Source: Halomonas sp. (GTDB lineage Bacteria > Pseudomonadota > Gammaproteobacteria > Pseudomonadales > Halomonadaceae). Taken from it: a stretch of 64,000 nucleotides of DNA. A program made the translations under genes and the position numbers. This document shows, in pieces, positions 36,963 through 45,504 of the stretch. The stretch covers positions 19,915 to 83,914 of the forward strand of contig NZ_JAFWFN010000061.1 in assembly GCF_017515565.1 (NCBI RefSeq), written 5' to 3'. The first letter of the stretch is position 1, and the number at the start of each line of letters is the position of its first letter. The notes below the pieces were generated by a model. The model saw only the letters and a list, made by a program, of their open reading frames with translations. It did no database searches and was not told where the DNA came from.

Positions 36963-37589
36963 ATGCGCCACCGTACTGTACCTACCCTACTTGCCGCTGG
37001 CCTCGCGGCAGCTACGCTGGCTACCAGCAGCCAAGCCTTCGCCTACGGCGCCGGTGATTTCTTTACCCGTGTGGGTGTGGCGCAGGTAACCCCGAAAAGT
37101 GATAACGGCTCACTGGCGGAAGGCGCCTTTTCGGTCGACGTCCAGGACAAAACTGATTTTGCTTTTACTCTGGGCTACCGCTTCCACGATAAAGTTGGTG
37201 TTGAGCTTCTGGCGGCACTGCCGTTTAAGCACGACATCGAGCTGAATGGCGACAACCTAGCCTCAACGAAACACTTACCGCCCACCTTAACGCTGCAGTA
37301 CTACCCGCTGGGTGGCACCAATGCACGGGTACAGCCTTATGCGGGTGTTGGAATTAACTATACGCGCTTCTCTGATGAGAGCCTCGCGATTGGCGACCTG
37401 GATTTAAGCAGTTCCTGGGGAGCAGCAGGCCAGCTAGGCATCGACCTGTTAATCGATGATAACTGGGCGCTTAACGCCGCAGCTTGGTACATCGATATTG
37501 ATACAGATGCAAAAATTAACGGCGAGACTGCTGGTACCGTAGAGATCGACCCAGTCGTCGTCATGGCAGGTATTAGCTACCGTTTTTAA
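36963..37589 (+). CDS. ompW: OmpW family outer-membrane protein
   Basis: 208 residues. A signal peptide (MRHRTVPTLLAAGLAAATLA…SSQAFA, cleavage after about residue 27) precedes an eight-strand barrel. GDFFTRVGVAQVTPKSDNG is the usual OmpW start, with FAFTLGYRFHDKVGVELLAALPF, LPPTLTLQYYPLGG and YAGVGINYTRF typical of the family, and the chain ends in the outer-membrane signature …GISYRF. OmpW forms a small hydrophobic channel. Strong ribosome site AGGAG (36951-36955). Followed by two hairpins at 37598-37687. Confidence 0.93.
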   Translation: MRHRTVPTLLAAGLAAATLATSSQAFAYGAGDFFTRVGVAQVTPKSDNGSLAEGAFSVDVQDKTDFAFTLGYRFHDKVGVELLAALPFKHDIELNGDNLASTKHLPPTLTLQYYPLGGTNARVQPYAGVGINYTRFSDESLAIGDLDLSSSWGAAGQLGIDLLIDDNWALNAAAWYIDIDTDAKINGETAGTVEIDPVVVMAGISYRF

Positions 37590-37597
37590 CGAGTGCG

Positions 37598-37622
37598 CCA
37601 CTAGCGCTTAAAACGCTAGTGG
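37598..37622 (+). terminator. Hairpin after ompW
   Basis: 9-bp arms CCACTAGCG and CGCTAGTGG with a 7-base loop, starting 9 bases after the ompW stop. There is no T-tract, so it may be an mRNA-stabilising or partial terminator hairpin ahead of the stronger one at 37649. Confidence 0.55.
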
Positions 37623-37648
37623 TAACATCGTTGACACCTAACGGCTGT

Positions 37649-37687
37649 AAAAATGCCCAGCTCGCGCTAGCGTGAGCTGGGCATTTT
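37649..37687. terminator. Bidirectional rho-independent terminator between ompW and yqcC
   Basis: 14-bp arms AAAATGCCCAGCTC (37650-37663) and its complement (37674-37687), GC-rich core, with A-tract on the left and T-tract on the right. It serves the convergent ompW and YqcC-family genes. Confidence 0.85.
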
Positions 37688-37715
37688 GCATTGGGTGCAA
37701 CAAGCGAAGGGGAAG

Positions 37716-38048
37716 TTAATTTTCAGTGACTAAGCGGTCAACCTTTTCAACCGCTCGCACTACCAGTATCTGGTCACTGGCACGCACCTTCTCTTGGATT
37801 AAATACGCGGCCATCGCCGGCGCTATCTCGCATTTAGCAGGCATGGCGGCCTTGGCTTCAATCAGCGCATTTAGCCGGGCAATGAACACAAAACGAACCC
37901 ACTGGGGCAATGACATCGTATCGATACAAAATGGTTCCTGGCTAGCAAACGCATCTGCTGCAGGGGTAGGCATACGCCATAAGTTGGCGGCCTTCATGGA
38001 GGCTTCAAGCTCAAGAAGCGCGGTTTGAAGCTGTTGATGGACGCTCAT
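37716..38048 (-). CDS. yqcC: YqcC family protein (DUF446)
   Basis: 110 residues, predicted all-helical. LEASMKAANLWRMPTPAADAFASQEPFCIDTMSLPQWV (quoted in part: LWRMPTPAADAFASQEPF and DTMSLPQWVRFVFI) matches the YqcC/DUF446 family of unknown function. ATG 38048 has TAAGGT upstream and is preferred over the ORF start at 38066. In enterobacteria yqcC neighbours the pseudouridine synthase truC; that gene is not here. Confidence 0.85.
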   Translation of the reverse strand: MSVHQQLQTALLELEASMKAANLWRMPTPAADAFASQEPFCIDTMSLPQWVRFVFIARLNALIEAKAAMPAKCEIAPAMAAYLIQEKVRASDQILVVRAVEKVDRLVTEN

Positions 38049-38105
38049 AAATACCTTAGCAATCATCGTGAATATGGAACACTCTACTGACTATTATCCC
38101 AACTC

Positions 38106-38186
38106 TGTGGGTAACTTGCTACTCGCTTACCGGTAAAAAGAGCTTATTCACAGACTCACAGAAAACCTGCAAGAGACTGTGGATAA
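38106..38186. promoter_or_regulatory. Cluster of three DnaA-box-like 9-mers
   Basis: In the 296-base gap between YqcC and DUF3549: TGTGGGTAA (38106-38114, complement TTACCCACA), TTATTCACA (38144-38152), and TGTGGATAA (38178-38186, complement TTATCCACA, the exact consensus DnaA box). The last two point towards each other 25 bases apart. They could bind DnaA to regulate a neighbour or to titrate it; no origin genes (dnaA, dnaN, gidA) are near, so an origin is unlikely. Confidence 0.4.
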
Positions 38187-38344
38187 ACTATGGAAAGGTG
38201 TCGCAGCCGCTACTCCCATGGGGCTTTAGCAAAGTTGCTCAAACTTTAACCACTTGATGATAATTGCGGCGATTTTTCTGCCCTGACGGCTGACACTGCT
38301 AGAACAGCAAGGTAGAGTGCATGCTTGTAATGTGGAAGGATGTT

Positions 38345-39391
38345 ATGCAACCAATTCAGTCCCTTGATGATTTTTTTACCCGCAGCGGTGCAGACGTTTC
38401 GCTATTCCACATGGGTCGGCGAGTTACCTCCTGCCCCCGGGAAACGCTTCGCGCGTTCGAAAGCGGTGACCAGGCTTGGCCAGAGCCCTGGCAGCACCAA
38501 GCTCGTCTGGGCATCGTTTTTCGTTTAGGCGATATGCCAGAACCTGCTATTTGGTTTTTAGCTCTACCGTTGGATGAGCAAGGCATGCTCTCGCCAGCGC
38601 AGCGAGATGGGTTCATAAACCGCCTGCTGGAAACCTTAGGCCGTAATGTGGCTACTGTTGGCACTGAGGCGTTTGAGCGTAAACAAACGGCAGACGTGGA
38701 TCATTTAATGAAGGATAATCCTCTCGCTTTTACGCCTGACATAACATTTCAGGCGATGCTAAACGCTCGGGCAACATTTGCCTTAGGGTTACCTGCCAGC
38801 CAGCACTTAGAACCGGTTGAAGCTTACTTCAGCGGCCAGCAGACTATCGACTGGCAGGCATTAGGGCTGCAGGGGGTTGCCGACTATGTGGTCCGCATGG
38901 AAACCACCGAGGCTGACGCACTAGCGCTTCGGCTGACCACACTGCCCACCGCCGTTATTCATTCGTTGTGCTACTGTTTAGAACATCAGACTTTTTCTGA
39001 GGCGTTAGTATCAGCGCTTGTTAGTCGCGGTGAAATAGCCGCGCAAGAAGGCGATATAGAGACGTTGAGCGCCTGTATACGCGCAGTGGGTAGTGCCAAT
39101 GAAACATACGCTGGCGAGTGGTACAGCAGCTTATTAAAAGACACAGCAGCCAGTGGGCCGGATGTATTAGCCGCCATTGCAGGCCGCGGCTGGCAATATC
39201 TTGAAGATGGTCAGCGTTTACCGCTTTTTTTACAGCGTTTAGCTGAGGATGAACGCACCGATTTTGCTGCTGTGATAAGAGACATCGCCCTAATACCTCG
39301 TCTACGCTTACCGGTGATGATGGCGCTGCGCGATGCGCCACCGGGATCAGCTATACAACAGCGATTAGCCAACATGTTGCCCCGCACTTAA
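38345..39391 (+). CDS. DUF3549 family protein
   Basis: 348 residues with no membrane helix or signal. SLDDFFTRSGADVSLFHMGRRVT at the N-terminus and IWFLALPLDEQG are recognisable DUF3549 segments found in Pseudomonas and Halomonas; function is unknown. The C-terminal half (residues ~180-340) looks like helical repeats, with a TPR/HEAT-like pattern of short helices. ATG 38345 has AAGGA upstream. It precedes rimB by 43 bases and may share its transcript. Confidence 0.75.
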   Translation: MQPIQSLDDFFTRSGADVSLFHMGRRVTSCPRETLRAFESGDQAWPEPWQHQARLGIVFRLGDMPEPAIWFLALPLDEQGMLSPAQRDGFINRLLETLGRNVATVGTEAFERKQTADVDHLMKDNPLAFTPDITFQAMLNARATFALGLPASQHLEPVEAYFSGQQTIDWQALGLQGVADYVVRMETTEADALALRLTTLPTAVIHSLCYCLEHQTFSEALVSALVSRGEIAAQEGDIETLSACIRAVGSANETYAGEWYSSLLKDTAASGPDVLAAIAGRGWQYLEDGQRLPLFLQRLAEDERTDFAAVIRDIALIPRLRLPVMMALRDAPPGSAIQQRLANMLPRT

Positions 39392-39434
39392 CCAGCGGGC
39401 GACGTTTTGATGGATTACCCGCAAGGAGTGAGCC

Positions 39435-39875
39435 GTGAAGGAATTACCCTATCAGGCCAAGGCAGTCATCGGCCGTCGCGAGATGGTGACGTTACCTGAG
39501 CTAGGGCTTCACCTCTGCTGCAAGGCCGACACCGGCGCGCGCACGTCAGCGCTCCATGCCGAGGAGATTGAAACCCATGAAGATGCCGAAGGCCAACTAT
39601 GGGTGAGCTTTATTACCCACAGTGGAGGCCCGGAAACGCCGGCTCACCGCTACCGCCTTCACTTGCACGACAGGCGCCGGATAACCAGCTCCAATGGCCA
39701 CAGCGAATGGCGCTATGTTATTCGCACCCCAATGCAAATGGGCGATTTAAATTTTCCTGTTGAACTGACACTGACTGACCGTAGCAATATGCGCCACGCG
39801 ATGCTGCTAGGACGCCGCGCCATGCGCCGGCTGCTCGTTGCACCCGGTGCCGCATTTTTACACGGTGAACCGTAA
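39435..39875 (+). CDS. rimB: RimB-type retropepsin-like protease (ATP-dependent zinc protease family)
   Basis: 146 residues. [16 protein letters not shown] carries the DTGA active-site motif of retropepsin-like aspartic proteases, and [16 protein letters not shown] matches the family's C-terminal strand. In pseudomonads the related RimB works with RimK, trimming or regulating the glutamate tail on ribosomal protein S6 (family knowledge). GTG start 39435, with AAGGAG at 39423-39428. The neighbouring rimA of the Pseudomonas operon is absent here. Confidence 0.82.
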   Translation: MKELPYQAKAVIGRREMVTLPELGLHLCCKADTGARTSALHAEEIETHEDAEGQLWVSFITHSGGPETPAHRYRLHLHDRRRITSSNGHSEWRYVIRTPMQMGDLNFPVELTLTDRSNMRHAMLLGRRAMRRLLVAPGAAFLHGEP

Positions 39876-39915
39876 CTTTTTATATTCGCCTTTTGCTAGG
39901 CTTGGAGCCCCCTTC

Positions 39916-40824
39916 ATGCATATCGCTTTGCTATCACGCAATCGCAATTTGTACTCTACCCGCCGCCTGGTCGAAGCGGCAGAGCAGCGTGGTCATACCG
40001 CTCGCGTAGTAGACACACTGCGTTGCTACATGAGCATTACCTCGCATCACCCATCGATTCACTATAAAGGTGAAGAGATTGAGCATTTTGATGCCGTTAT
40101 TCCCCGCATAGGCGCATCGGTCACTTTTTACGGCTGTGCTCTCCTGCGTCAGTTTGAAATGATGGGCACCTACGTTCTTAACGATAACGTCTCGATTACC
40201 CGCTCGCGGGATAAGCTGCGCTCGCTGCAGCTGCTTTCCCGTAAAGGCTTAGGCCTACCGATTACCGGCTTTGCCCACTCCCCCGACGATATCCCTGATT
40301 TGATCACCATGGTAAAAGGCGCACCGCTGGTGATTAAACTGCTGGAAGGTACACAGGGAATTGGCGTAGTACTGGCGGAGACCAATCAGGCGGCTGAATC
40401 GGTGGTTCAAGCCTTTATGGGCATGAAAGCCAACATTATGGTGCAGGAATACATCAAAGAAGCGCGCGGCGCTGACATTCGCTGTTTGGTGATTGGCGAT
40501 AAGGTTGTCGCTTCAATGAAGCGCCAAGCAGCGGATGGTGAATTCCGCTCTAACCTGCATCGAGGCGGCACCGCTAGTGTGATTCGCATTACCCCCGAAG
40601 AGCGCTCAACCGCTATTCGTGCGGCAAAAGCCATGGGACTGCGTGTCGCGGGGGTTGATTTATTGCGCTCTAATCACGGCCCAGTAATTATGGAGGTCAA
40701 CTCATCCCCCGGCTTACAGGGTATTGAGAGCGCTACCGGCAAGGATATTGCGGGTATGATCATCGAGCATATTGAAAAAAATGCCACTCCTACGCGCAAA
40801 GCACCGCCCAAGCCTAAAGGTTAA
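39916..40824 (+). CDS. rimK: Ribosomal protein S6-L-glutamate ligase
   Basis: ATP-grasp ligase that adds glutamates to the C-terminus of ribosomal protein S6. The 302 residues match the RimK length: [22 protein letters not shown] start, ATP-grasp segments [13 protein letters not shown] and [35 protein letters not shown], and Mg-binding [29 protein letters not shown] 39916 lies 41 bases after the rimB stop; the longer frame overlapping rimB (39838) is not needed. Paired with rimB. Confidence 0.94.
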   Translation: MHIALLSRNRNLYSTRRLVEAAEQRGHTARVVDTLRCYMSITSHHPSIHYKGEEIEHFDAVIPRIGASVTFYGCALLRQFEMMGTYVLNDNVSITRSRDKLRSLQLLSRKGLGLPITGFAHSPDDIPDLITMVKGAPLVIKLLEGTQGIGVVLAETNQAAESVVQAFMGMKANIMVQEYIKEARGADIRCLVIGDKVVASMKRQAADGEFRSNLHRGGTASVIRITPEERSTAIRAAKAMGLRVAGVDLLRSNHGPVIMEVNSSPGLQGIESATGKDIAGMIIEHIEKNATPTRKAPPKPKG

Positions 40825-40912
40825 GGACGAAACGCAAAAATAATCGCCTTTGGGGGTGGCAAATCAGAGCGCCCACCCCCACAATCTGCGTCACCGAAGG
40901 AGGTAGACGCTC

Positions 40913-41359
40913 ATGTTTCTCGACAATCGCCAAGTGGCGATGGACAGCGTGCTGGAAGCGCTGGCCGATAGTATTGATTATTTCCAGGACAATATCGAAC
41001 GCCTGCGCCCGTCGCTACGTGACGCGCTGAAACCGCATTATACTGAGCGGTTAAAGCAGATGCGTACGCTCCAGGAGCTTGCCCGTGCGCATTTAAAAAT
41101 GCTGCCCAGGGATGCCGACGTGGAGCGCGATGACTTTTTATGGCTCTGGAGTCGTCTTAAAAGCTTCGTAGGTAACGATAGTCAAGTTTTAATCAATGAG
41201 CTGTTGGAACAAGAGCGCGTCCTTATGCAAGCCCTCTCAACGCTATTTACCCACCCACTGCCCGATCCCATCGAGCCAATTGTGGAAGAGTGCATGCAGG
41301 GCTGCCGCAAATTAATACGCGAGCTGTATAGCTTGCAGAAACGTAAGACGCGTCGTTAG
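40913..41359 (+). CDS. Helical-bundle protein, DUF2383-like
   Basis: 148 residues, almost entirely helical and charged, with repeated leucine spacing. NRQVAMDSVLEALADSIDYFQDN… and MQGCRKLIRELYSLQ at the ends resemble DUF2383 (PA2169-type four-helix bundle, ferritin-like fold), but the match is from memory and weak. Metal-ligand Glu/His pairs are not obvious. The gene follows rimK by 88 bases with its own GGAGG site. The stop is only 5 bases from the convergent SanA-like gene. Function unknown. Confidence 0.6.
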   Translation: MFLDNRQVAMDSVLEALADSIDYFQDNIERLRPSLRDALKPHYTERLKQMRTLQELARAHLKMLPRDADVERDDFLWLWSRLKSFVGNDSQVLINELLEQERVLMQALSTLFTHPLPDPIEPIVEECMQGCRKLIRELYSLQKRKTRR

Positions 41360-41364
41360 TAACG

Positions 41365-42273
41365 TTAACGACCACCGATGATAGGCGGGTAGTAACGACG
41401 AATAAGGTCAGCCGTGGCATCCGCACGTTCGCTACTGTTTTTTGGCTGGCTACGTTCTGGCTGGCTACGTTCTGGCTGGCTACGTTCTGGCTGGCTACGT
41501 TCTGGCTGGCTACGTTCTGGCTGACTACGTTCTGACTGGCTACGTTCTAGCTGACCATGTTCTGACCGGCTATCCTCGTATGTATCTGCACCCGGCTTAT
41601 CATCTGCACGATGCAGTTCGATAGGCTCTGGCGGGCCGAGAAAGTAAGGCTCTCTGCCCCAGATATAAAGATCCCCAAGGGTGGCCACCCTCGCCACCCA
41701 TTCGCGTACGATTAAACGCCACTCCCCCGCCACCCGTTCCTCTTCAGCGACACACCCAGTGACCTCCATACCCAGCGCGCGGGCAATAAAAATTGCGCGT
41801 GGCAAATGCCAGCTCTGGGTCACCAGCAGCGCTTCGTTAAGCTGGAACACATCTCGAGAGCGCACTAAGGTGTCATAGGTACTAAAGCCGGCAAAATCCA
41901 TAGTCATCTGAGAGGCAGGCACGCCACGCCGGTAAAGCTCGCGCCACATAGCGCGAGGCTCGTTATACGCCTGCGTGCGGTTATCCCCCGAGAGCAGTAG
42001 ATGACTCACACGCTGCTCTTCGATTAAACGCGCAGAGGTGCGCATACGGGCATAGAAATGCGGATTTCTTAAGCCGCTTCGCGTCCAGTGCGAAGTGCCA
42101 AATACAATCGCGAGATTATTGGGCCGGCACTCTTCCAGGTGACTATCAATGTAACGGGCAGTGCTGGCAACGACCCAGAGATTGCCAGCTATAAATAGCA
42201 ATGTCGCCAGCAGCAACAAAGCAGCCAGCGACATGAACAAACGCTTGATAAATACTAATATGATGCTGTACAT
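41365..42273 (-). CDS. SanA/YdcF-like membrane-anchored DUF218 protein with pentapeptide-repeat tail
   Basis: 302 residues. One N-terminal membrane helix (residues ~12-34) precedes a DUF218 domain: LAIVFGTSHWTRSGLRNPHF, SHLLLSGDNRTQAYNEPRAM, and LLVTQSWHLPRAIFIARALGMEV, the pattern of SanA, linked in enterobacteria to envelope integrity. After about residue 225 the chain becomes charged and then carries at least five perfect SQPER repeats (residues ~232-276), ending RRYYPPIIGGR. The tail is not part of the family. It is 18 bases downstream of sufT and may share its transcript. GGGGAG ribosome site before ATG 42273. Confidence 0.82.
   Translation of the reverse strand: MYSIILVFIKRLFMSLAALLLLATLLFIAGNLWVVASTARYIDSHLEECRPNNLAIVFGTSHWTRSGLRNPHFYARMRTSARLIEEQRVSHLLLSGDNRTQAYNEPRAMWRELYRRGVPASQMTMDFAGFSTYDTLVRSRDVFQLNEALLVTQSWHLPRAIFIARALGMEVTGCVAEEERVAGEWRLIVREWVARVATLGDLYIWGREPYFLGPPEPIELHRADDKPGADTYEDSRSEHGQLERSQSERSQPERSQPERSQPERSQPERSQPERSQPKNSSERADATADLIRRYYPPIIGGR
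41446..41580 (-). repeat. 15-bp tandem repeat encoding SQPER pentapeptides
   Basis: Five perfect units of CTGGCTACGTTCTGG fill 41446-41520, then three imperfect units (41521-41565) and a degraded one (41566-41580). On the coding (minus) strand each unit reads Ser-Gln-Pro-Glu-Arg, keeping frame. The perfect units sit nearest the gene's 3' end, which suggests recent expansion by slippage or recombination. Copy number is likely to vary between strains. There are no spacers. Confidence 0.95.
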
Positions 42274-42291
42274 CCCGCTCCCCAGCCGGGG

Positions 42292-42861
42292 TTAGAACAT
42301 GCCGAGCTCAAGCTTGGCCTCATCGCTCATCATGTCACGGCTCCAGGGAGGACTGAAGACAATCTCAGTGTGCACCTTATTGATTTGCGGTGCGCCTAAA
42401 ATTTTATTGCGTGCATCAGCGGCTATAACATCCCCCATACCACAGCCTGGGGCGGTCAGCGTCATTCGGATAGTAACCATACGCTCACCGCTGATTAATC
42501 GCTCAAGGCGGCAGCCATACACTAGCCCCAGATCAACAATATTAACCGGTATCTCAGGGTCGAAACAGGTGCGAAGCTGTTCCCACACAAATGCCTCAAT
42601 TTCGTCGTCACTGGCACTTTCCGGCAGCGTGGGCCGCGGTAATGGCTCTAATCCCAACGCATCTAGATTGCGCCCCTCAATAAGGTAGAGGCGGCCCTCA
42701 AAGCCCACACTCACCGTACTACCCTTGGCTTGCATGACGCTCACTATACTGTCTTCAGCCAAGGTATCCGTTTTACCAAACGGAATAGCAATGGCCTCCA
42801 CATCACGCTGGAGCGGCAATTTCTGGCCTCGTTCGAGACTGGCAACTTGCTCGATATCCAT
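42292..42861 (-). CDS. sufT: Fe-S cluster assembly protein SufT
   Basis: 189 residues. An N-terminal region of ~85 residues (DIEQVASLERGQKLPLQRDV) leads to a MIP18/DUF59 domain: FDPEIPVNIVDLGLVYGCR and MTLTAPGCGMGDVIAADARNKI. This two-part form is the 'putative Fe-S cluster assembly protein SufT' of proteobacteria, which assists iron-sulphur maturation. Ribosome site AAGGAC before ATG 42861; 22 bases after sufS. Last of the suf genes. Confidence 0.92.
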   Translation of the reverse strand: MDIEQVASLERGQKLPLQRDVEAIAIPFGKTDTLAEDSIVSVMQAKGSTVSVGFEGRLYLIEGRNLDALGLEPLPRPTLPESASDDEIEAFVWEQLRTCFDPEIPVNIVDLGLVYGCRLERLISGERMVTIRMTLTAPGCGMGDVIAADARNKILGAPQINKVHTEIVFSPPWSRDMMSDEAKLELGMF

Positions 42862-42883
42862 AACTGTCCTTTAGTAACCGCCC

Positions 42884-44149
42884 TTAACGCACCATGCCAA
42901 TGACACGATTTAGCGCTGCGACAAATACATCCACCTCTTCGAGGGTATTATACGCAGCAAACGACGCACGACACGTGGCATCCACGCCAAAATGATGCAA
43001 AAGCGGCTGGGCACAGTGGTGACCAGTGCGAATAGCCACGCCTAACTGATCAATCAGCAGGCCTATATCCTGAGAGTGGGCTCCCTCAACCACAAAGGAG
43101 AGCACCCCGGCTTTATGAGGGGCAGTGCCTAAAATACGCAGTCCATCTACCTGACTAACTGCTTGGGTAGCATGGTCTAACAATACGCCTTCCCAGGCAC
43201 TAATCGCCGCAACGCCCACGCCTTCCATCCACTCAAGCGCCCGGCCTAATGCAATCACTTCAGCGATGGCGGGCGTGCCTGCTTCAAACTTATGAGGAAT
43301 CTCAGCGAACGTTGTACCGATATCGAAGGAGACCGTTTTAATCATCTCTCCGCCGCCCTGCCAGGGTGGCATAGCGTCTAAGAGTGCTTTTTTGCCATAT
43401 AGCACGCCAACACCGGTGGGGCCGTACACCTTATGGCCCGAGAACGCATAGAAATCGGCATCGATATCTTGCACGTCTACCTGCTGGTGAGGCGTAGCTT
43501 GGGCGCCGTCGACCAAGATCAGCGCACCGTGCTGATGGGCAAGCGCCGCCATCTCTTTCACCGGATTAATAGTACCCAGCGCATTGGAGACGTGATTCAC
43601 CGCCACCAGCTTGGTGCGCTCGCTAAGCAGCGCGCGGTAAGCCGCCATATCCAAAGCACCCTGGGCATCAACAGGGATCACTTTAATAGTAAAACCCCGC
43701 TCAGCCGCTAGAAGTTGCCAGGGTACGATGTTGGAGTGATGTTCTAGCAGCGAAATCAGCACCTCGTCACCTGCGGCCAACGCAGTGCGCCCCCAGCTTT
43801 GCGCCACTAGATTGATCGCTTCGGTGGTGCCCCGAGTGAAGATAATTTGACGCGCGTCTTCCGCATTGAGAAAAGCCTTCACCCGATGGCGAGTACCCTC
43901 AAACGCCGCCGTGGCTTCATCCGCCAGGGTGTGCAGGCCACGGTGAATATTGGCGTTGTAACGCGAATAGTAGTCGTTAAACACCTCAATGACCTGACGA
44001 GGCGTTTGGCTAGTCGCTGCATTATCGAAATAAACCAGCGGTTTACCATGCACTTCCCGGTTCAATATTGGAAAGTCTTCGCGCAACGCTGTTACATCAA
44101 AGGGAGCACTTGTACGAGCTGACGGTTTCTCAATCACGGAATGGGGCAT
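42884..44149 (-). CDS. sufS: Cysteine desulfurase SufS
   Basis: PLP-dependent enzyme that takes sulphur from cysteine for Fe-S assembly. 421 residues, group II type: YFDNAATSQTPRQVIE, FTRGTTEAINLVAQSWG, SGHKVYGPTGVGVLYG (PLP Lys), and RTGHHCAQPLLHHF with the catalytic Cys 379. AAGGAG precedes ATG 44149, which lies 14 bases after the sufD stop. No sufE or sufU sulphur acceptor is adjacent, so one is presumably encoded elsewhere. Confidence 0.95.
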   Translation of the reverse strand: MPHSVIEKPSARTSAPFDVTALREDFPILNREVHGKPLVYFDNAATSQTPRQVIEVFNDYYSRYNANIHRGLHTLADEATAAFEGTRHRVKAFLNAEDARQIIFTRGTTEAINLVAQSWGRTALAAGDEVLISLLEHHSNIVPWQLLAAERGFTIKVIPVDAQGALDMAAYRALLSERTKLVAVNHVSNALGTINPVKEMAALAHQHGALILVDGAQATPHQQVDVQDIDADFYAFSGHKVYGPTGVGVLYGKKALLDAMPPWQGGGEMIKTVSFDIGTTFAEIPHKFEAGTPAIAEVIALGRALEWMEGVGVAAISAWEGVLLDHATQAVSQVDGLRILGTAPHKAGVLSFVVEGAHSQDIGLLIDQLGVAIRTGHHCAQPLLHHFGVDATCRASFAAYNTLEEVDVFVAALNRVIGMVR

Positions 44150-44163
44150 CGATAGCTCCTTAA

Positions 44164-45504
44164 TTAATCGTTGAGCGAAACGGCCGCTTCCACCAAGCCT
44201 GCTAAGTTGAAGCGCTCTGGCAGTTTACCCGCCACAGCCAGTTCAACCCTCTCGGCAATTACGTCAAGCGCTACTTGCTCAAGCACTTCCCCGGCAAATG
44301 CTAAGGTCAACAGGCCTCGGGCAGTTGCCTCATCAATACCACGGGTACGCAGTGCATAGATCGCTTCTTCGTCTAGCTGACCGGTGGTAGTGCCGTGGGA
44401 GCACTTCACGTCGTCAGCGTAGATTTCAAGCTCGGGCTTGGCGTCGATCCGCGCACGGTCAGAAAGCAGCAGGTTCTGATTGCTCTGGAAACCTTCAATC
44501 TTCTGGCTATCGCGCTTCACATAAACTTTGCCGTTAAACACGCCGTGGGCACGGTCATCGAGAATGCCCTTGTAGTTCTCATTAGAGAACGTTAGCGGCG
44601 CATTGTGGTTTACCTTGGTGTGGTTATCCACATGCTGGCGGCCCTGGCCGAAAAACAGGCCATAGAAGTTGGTTTCCGCCCCTTGACCGTTCAGATCACT
44701 GATAAGGTCGTTGCGCACTAGTGCGCCACCCAAGTTCAAGTTATAGGAGGTGTAGCGGGTATCGCGATTTTGCTCCACATGGATACTTGCCACGTGCATA
44801 TCACCCAGGGGCGCTTCCTGCAGCTTGTAGTGATTCAGAATCGCGCCACGATCAAGCATAAGCTCGGCTACTACGTTGGTGAAATTAGCCGCATCGGCTT
44901 CACCGGCGTAATGCTCAATTATCGTGGCTTCGCTGCGCCCTGCCGCTTCTACCAAAATGCGCGGGTGGCACATAACGGGCGAGCCAGCTCGAGATAGAAA
45001 CTGAAGCAAGATGGGCTTTTCTACCACGGTGCCCGGGGCGATACGAACCACTGCACCCTCTTCCGTAAACGCCGTGTTAAGCGCTGCGAACGCGGAGAAG
45101 TCAACCCCGGTCAAACGGCCCAGCGGCCCACCGACGGCTTCGTGGTTCTCGCTCAGCGCTTTGGAAAGTGGCATTACCTGAACGCTGCTCGGCAGCGCTT
45201 CCAAATCCGATAGCGCCGAAGAAAATACGCCATCCACAAAGGTCAGCCGATAGGCATCTAGCGGGAGTGTTAGCGTAGCGGCAGTCGCCTGGGAGAACTC
45301 TGCATGATCCGCTAAGGCAAAGTTACCCTGGGCGATAGTGCGAACATCGGTATATTTCCACTCTTCATCGCGACGGGTAGGAAACCCCAAGGCTTCAAAG
45401 CGCGCGGCACCGGCTTGACGGCGCGCAGCGATCCAAGTGGGCTCCGCGCCGCGCTGTTGGCTACGCGCTTTTAGCGTGTCCAAAAACGTTTGCGTATCGC
45501 TCAT
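44164..45504 (-). CDS. sufD: Fe-S cluster scaffold component SufD
   Basis: 446 residues. It belongs to the SufB/SufD beta-helix family: YTSYNLNLGGALVRNDL, HVDNHTKVNHNAPLTFSNENYKGILDD, and ADDVKCSHGTTTGQLDEEAIYALRTRGI, where the Cys-Ser-His cluster matches the SufD site opposite SufB. It forms the SufBC2D complex with the neighbours. ATG overlaps the sufC stop by 4 bases (ATGA). Confidence 0.95.
   Translation of the reverse strand: MSDTQTFLDTLKARSQQRGAEPTWIAARRQAGAARFEALGFPTRRDEEWKYTDVRTIAQGNFALADHAEFSQATAATLTLPLDAYRLTFVDGVFSSALSDLEALPSSVQVMPLSKALSENHEAVGGPLGRLTGVDFSAFAALNTAFTEEGAVVRIAPGTVVEKPILLQFLSRAGSPVMCHPRILVEAAGRSEATIIEHYAGEADAANFTNVVAELMLDRGAILNHYKLQEAPLGDMHVASIHVEQNRDTRYTSYNLNLGGALVRNDLISDLNGQGAETNFYGLFFGQGRQHVDNHTKVNHNAPLTFSNENYKGILDDRAHGVFNGKVYVKRDSQKIEGFQSNQNLLLSDRARIDAKPELEIYADDVKCSHGTTTGQLDEEAIYALRTRGIDEATARGLLTLAFAGEVLEQVALDVIAERVELAVAGKLPERFNLAGLVEAAVSLND

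Noticed and set aside
38106-38186. DnaA boxes as a possible replication origin
   Set aside because: No AT-rich unwinding region, no dnaA/dnaN/gidA or parAB nearby, and only three boxes.
41446-41580. Repeat array as CRISPR
   Set aside because: 15-bp units are directly joined without spacers and lie in frame within a coding gene.
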